This document shows positions 61,479 to 64,000 of a stretch of 64,000 bases of DNA, one piece after another. Under the pieces are notes generated by a model that had not been told where the DNA came from, did not search any database, and saw only the letters and a program-made list of their open reading frames with translations. The first letter of the stretch is position 1, and the number at the start of each line of letters is the position of its first letter. The position numbers and the translations under genes were made by a program. The stretch comes from Methanosarcina acetivorans C2A (GTDB lineage: Archaea > Halobacteriota > Methanosarcinia > Methanosarcinales > Methanosarcinaceae), in NCBI RefSeq assembly GCF_000007345.1, contig NC_003552.1, positions 1,364,001 to 1,428,000 on the forward strand, written 5' to 3'.

Positions 61479-62981
61479 ATGAGAACGAAAAAAAGTTATC
61501 CATGGCTTGCTCTGTTTTTTGTAGGGATTATAGCCACAACCGCAGCGTTTGCCTATCCCGGCTCTACCAGGGAAACGGTTCAGGCTGATGAGCAGGAAAT
61601 CGCTGTGAACGGGATTGAGTCCTCTTCCAGTGTAATCACAAAGGTAGAACCTTCAAATCCTCTGGAGTTCCTTACTGCCGGAGCCGCAGTTACTGATTCC
61701 AGCACCGAAGTTACGGTCTACAACGATAACCTGGCTCTTGTGAAAGAACGCAGGTCTCTCGATTTGAAGACCGGGGTCAACAGCGTTGAGTATATGGACG
61801 TTGCCGCCCTCATTGACCCTACCTCGGTTATGTTTGAGGATACAAAAAACAAAAATACTGCAGTGCTTGAACAGAACTATGAGTATGACCTGGTAAGCAG
61901 TTACAAGCTGCTGGACAAATTCCTTGGAAAGGAGATCACTGCAACTGAAAAGGAAGGAGAGACCTATACAGGCACGCTTCTCAGCCATGACGGCGGGGTT
62001 GTGCTCCAGTTAAGCGACGGAAAGGTAGTAAGCCTTTCCGAAGTCTCAAAATTCGAGTTTCCTGACTCTGCAGGGCTGCTTACAAAGCCAACCCTGGTCT
62101 GGCAGGTTTATTCCCCTGTTGCAGGCAGCCGGGATGTCCTTACTTCCTATCTTACGGGCGGCATGAGCTGGAATGCGGATTACATCGTGAAGACGAATGC
62201 GGATGATACAAAGGCTGACATCCAGGGCTGGGTCAGTATTGACAATGAGGCAGGGACCACCTATGAGGATGCCAGGTTGAAGCTTGTTGCAGGAGAAGTC
62301 CACCGCGTAACTGTACCTCAGCCTATGTACTATGATTATGTGGTTGAGACAGAAGAAGAAGTAGCGTATGATGGGGGAAAGGGTAGTTTTGTTGAAGAGT
62401 CCCTCTTTGAGTACCACCTTTATACTCTTGAAAGGACGGCTACCCTGAAAAATAATCAGGTAAAGCAGATTTCCCTGCTCTCTGCGGATTCCGTGCCCGT
62501 GGAAAAGGAACTTATCTTTGACGTTTCAAAAAGCGAGAATGTCCAGGCAGTCCTGAACCTCGAGAATTCCGAGGAAAAGGGTCTTGGAATGCCTCTCCCT
62601 GCCGGAGTTGTGAGGGTCTATAAAAGCGATTCCGATGGGCAGCTCCAGTTCCTCGGAGAAGACAGTATAGACCACACCCCTAAAGACGAGGATGTCGAAG
62701 TTGTTGTCGGAGATTCCTTTGATGTTACTGCCACAAGGACTCAAACCGACTACGACAAGGTAAGCAATGATGTCCGGCGGCAAAGTTATGAGGTTGAATT
62801 AAAGAACCATAAATCCGAAGCCCAGACAGTCAGGATTGTGGAACATTTCTATGGTGACTGGGAAATTATCACAAGTTCCGATAGTTCTGAAAAGACGGAT
62901 GCTTATACTGTCGAATGGGAAGTGACCGTGCCATCGGATGGTTCGAAAAAAGTCACTTTCACAGTGGAATACAGATATTGA
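61479..62981 (+). CDS. DUF4139 domain-containing exported protein
   Basis: 500 residues. N-terminal hydrophobic segment (WLALFFVGIIATTAAFA, about residues 10-26) acts as signal peptide or anchor. The mature part has the DUF4140/4139-type layout: VTVYNDNLALVKERRSLDL, an early beta domain, then YLTGGMSWNADYIV, the hallmark of DUF4139, and VEWEVTVPSDGSKKVTFTVEYRY at the end. Many Asp/Glu, no Cys. The function of the family is unknown; proteins look like envelope beta proteins. Monocistronic, leaderless by promoter spacing. Confidence 0.88.
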   Translation: MRTKKSYPWLALFFVGIIATTAAFAYPGSTRETVQADEQEIAVNGIESSSSVITKVEPSNPLEFLTAGAAVTDSSTEVTVYNDNLALVKERRSLDLKTGVNSVEYMDVAALIDPTSVMFEDTKNKNTAVLEQNYEYDLVSSYKLLDKFLGKEITATEKEGETYTGTLLSHDGGVVLQLSDGKVVSLSEVSKFEFPDSAGLLTKPTLVWQVYSPVAGSRDVLTSYLTGGMSWNADYIVKTNADDTKADIQGWVSIDNEAGTTYEDARLKLVAGEVHRVTVPQPMYYDYVVETEEEVAYDGGKGSFVEESLFEYHLYTLERTATLKNNQVKQISLLSADSVPVEKELIFDVSKSENVQAVLNLENSEEKGLGMPLPAGVVRVYKSDSDGQLQFLGEDSIDHTPKDEDVEVVVGDSFDVTATRTQTDYDKVSNDVRRQSYEVELKNHKSEAQTVRIVEHFYGDWEIITSSDSSEKTDAYTVEWEVTVPSDGSKKVTFTVEYRY

Positions 62982-63061
62982 GTTTCCAAAGCTAGTGAAC
63001 TCCTGATTCAATATACTGAAAATGTCCAGGGTTCCAACCGGATGAAAAATTTTTGAGAAAT

Positions 63062-63091
63062 TAATTAAGAGGGTTCATACCTTCTTAATTA
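63062..63091 (+). terminator. Hairpin between convergent genes
   Basis: TAATTAAGA (63062-63070) and TCTTAATTA (63083-63091) form a 9-bp stem with a 12-base loop, 80 bases after the DUF4139 stop. No T run follows, so terminator function is uncertain; it could also stabilise mRNA 3' ends. Confidence 0.4.
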
Positions 63092-63235
63092 GTTTCCTCC
63101 GTTCGGTGCTGGTAGTTTTGATTTTCGTATTCTTTTTACCGATTAATTTGATAACCTCATATGAGATTATTCACGATTGGAGGTGTCGTTTTTTCGAAAA
63201 CATCTGCAGAAGGCAGGGTACATAAATTAATTCCT

Positions 63236-64000
63236 TCATTGGGGGTTTAATATTAAGTCCAGCTCCTCTTCACTTAATTCATAATTGTAAAATGTAGAAT
63301 AAAACTTTCTTGTCTCAGCATTCATATCCAGGTCTTCGAAAAGTTCGGGATGGGTAATTTTTGCCGACCACAGTGTTTGCATCGCCGTCTCTGCGCTTCT
63401 TACTCCCCACAGGTAAACGCCTTTTGGGTTGACATAGATCTTTCCGGTTTTAACCGCGGAGATATCATGATACTGATCGTTTGTCAGCAGTTCCTCCTTT
63501 GTCTTGCTATCCCTTGTTACTATGATATCGGGATTCTGCGTAATCAGATCTTCCATTGAGATAGTGCCGCGTTCTTTGACTCCGGCTTCGGCCGCAACAT
63601 TTATTCCTCCGGCATTTTCAATCCATGAGGTAGTGATCGAACCGATCCCCTCGGTGGAAAGAATATCCGCTCCGGCAACGAATACTTTTACTTTTTCTTC
63701 ATCAGTAAGGTTTTTTGTTCTTTCCGTAACATAATTTAAATTCCCGTCATAATAATTGCAGAACTCCTCAGCTTTTTTATATTCTTCTTCTCCAAACAGG
63801 TCGCCTACAAGCAAAACCTCTTTTTTAATGTCTTCCGGACTCTGGTTTCTTATGTCCAGATCAACAAGTCCGTATTCTTCGGCGTCATCAAGATTTCCAA
63901 TGATAACATCCGGATCTAATTTGACCAATTCTTCAAAGTTGACATCCTGGCCTGTAACAAAGATGGTTTCTACTTCAGTAATTCGGGGATATATCTTTAC
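63236..64000 (-). CDS. ABC transporter substrate-binding protein, iron-siderophore/cobalamin type (partial, N-terminus beyond window)
   Basis: The frame is open to the right edge of the window, so the signal peptide and first part are missing; 254 residues are visible. Visible segments fit the two-lobed BtuF/FhuD fold: [25 protein letters not shown], a long connecting helix (EEEYKKAEEFCNYYDGNLNYV), then the second lobe with VFVAGADILSTEG, DLITQNPDIIVTRD and KTGKIYVNPKGVYLWGVRS. It delivers chelated iron, cobalamin or similar to a membrane permease. The corresponding permease and ATPase genes are not in this window. Confidence 0.85.
   Translation of the reverse strand, partial: VKIYPRITEVETIFVTGQDVNFEELVKLDPDVIIGNLDDAEEYGLVDLDIRNQSPEDIKKEVLLVGDLFGEEEYKKAEEFCNYYDGNLNYVTERTKNLTDEEKVKVFVAGADILSTEGIGSITTSWIENAGGINVAAEAGVKERGTISMEDLITQNPDIIVTRDSKTKEELLTNDQYHDISAVKTGKIYVNPKGVYLWGVRSAETAMQTLWSAKITHPELFEDLDMNAETRKFYSTFYNYELSEEELDLILNPQ

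Noticed and set aside
1-64000. tRNA or rRNA genes
   Set aside because: I looked for T-loop (GGTTCGAATCC-like) and conserved rRNA segments in the spacers and saw none; a covariance-model scan would be decisive.

Overview
The window looks like chromosomal DNA of a methanogenic archaeon of the genus Methanosarcina. The protein set is archaeal (Mre11-Rad50 with a CxxC zinc hook, archaeal e-MtaB, AglB oligosaccharyltransferase, short archaeal PRPP synthetase, TrkA-N/DHH phosphoesterase, PGF-pre-PGF surface protein). Coding capacity is moderate, spacers are long and AT-rich, promoters are BRE/TATA-like, Shine-Dalgarno sites are variants of GGAGGTGA, and GTG/TTG starts are common. The species cannot be fixed from the sequence alone.

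Layout. 0-9 kb: class II fructose-1,6-bisphosphatase, a tRNA methylthiotransferase, a 1381-residue membrane-anchored exported protein with a small C-terminally anchored partner, and rubrerythrin. 8.5-13 kb is a disturbed accessory patch. It holds a MITE-like element, an acetyltransferase, a truncated endonuclease/exonuclease/phosphatase gene, a chimeric relic made of pieces of mre11 and of a CPBP protease gene, then an MFS exporter and the intact CPBP protease. 13-24 kb is housekeeping: mre11-rad50, a TPD-family nuclease, a Cys-rich hypothetical protein, prs, moaC, a small conserved-looking protein and the bifunctional NAD(P)HX repair enzyme. 24.7-26.2 kb carries the TrkA-N/DHH protein.

26.4-50.6 kb is a large cell-surface glycan locus. 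It has AglB and two tandem GDP-mannose dehydratase-like genes. Divergent from these is a compact overlapping operon: GT4, ABC permease (Wzm-like), ABC ATPase with C-terminal domain (Wzt-like), coiled-coil methyltransferase, a double-GT4 fusion and another GT4. Further on are a GT-C-like membrane protein, an AglD/LPG-synthase-type membrane protein, a GT4-GT2-epimerase set and a GT2-GT4 pair. Together these could make nucleotide sugars, assemble and export a polysaccharide, and transfer lipid-linked glycans to proteins.

50.9-64 kb: WrbA quinone reductase behind a duplicated ribosome-binding site and start, a 51-residue zinc-ribbon protein, a GH15 glucoamylase, an acetyltransferase overlapping an M20 amidohydrolase, a nucleotidyltransferase followed by a condensation-domain-like acyltransferase, a PKD/PGF-pre-PGF surface protein, a DUF4139 protein, and the C-terminal part of an iron/cobalamin-type ABC binding protein cut by the window edge.

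The most unusual signals are: (a) two genes whose conserved N-termini can only be reached from non-standard ATA or ATT start codons that sit correctly behind a Shine-Dalgarno; (b) a 48-bp tandem duplication giving wrbA an 11-codon leader ORF; (c) a methyltransferase with an expandable 11-residue coiled-coil repeat next to Wzt, resembling in concept the bacterial chain-length ruler/terminator; (d) many spacers each carrying their own short tandem-repeat array; and (e) a two-copy ~113-bp MITE-like family, one copy abutting the rubrerythrin promoter.
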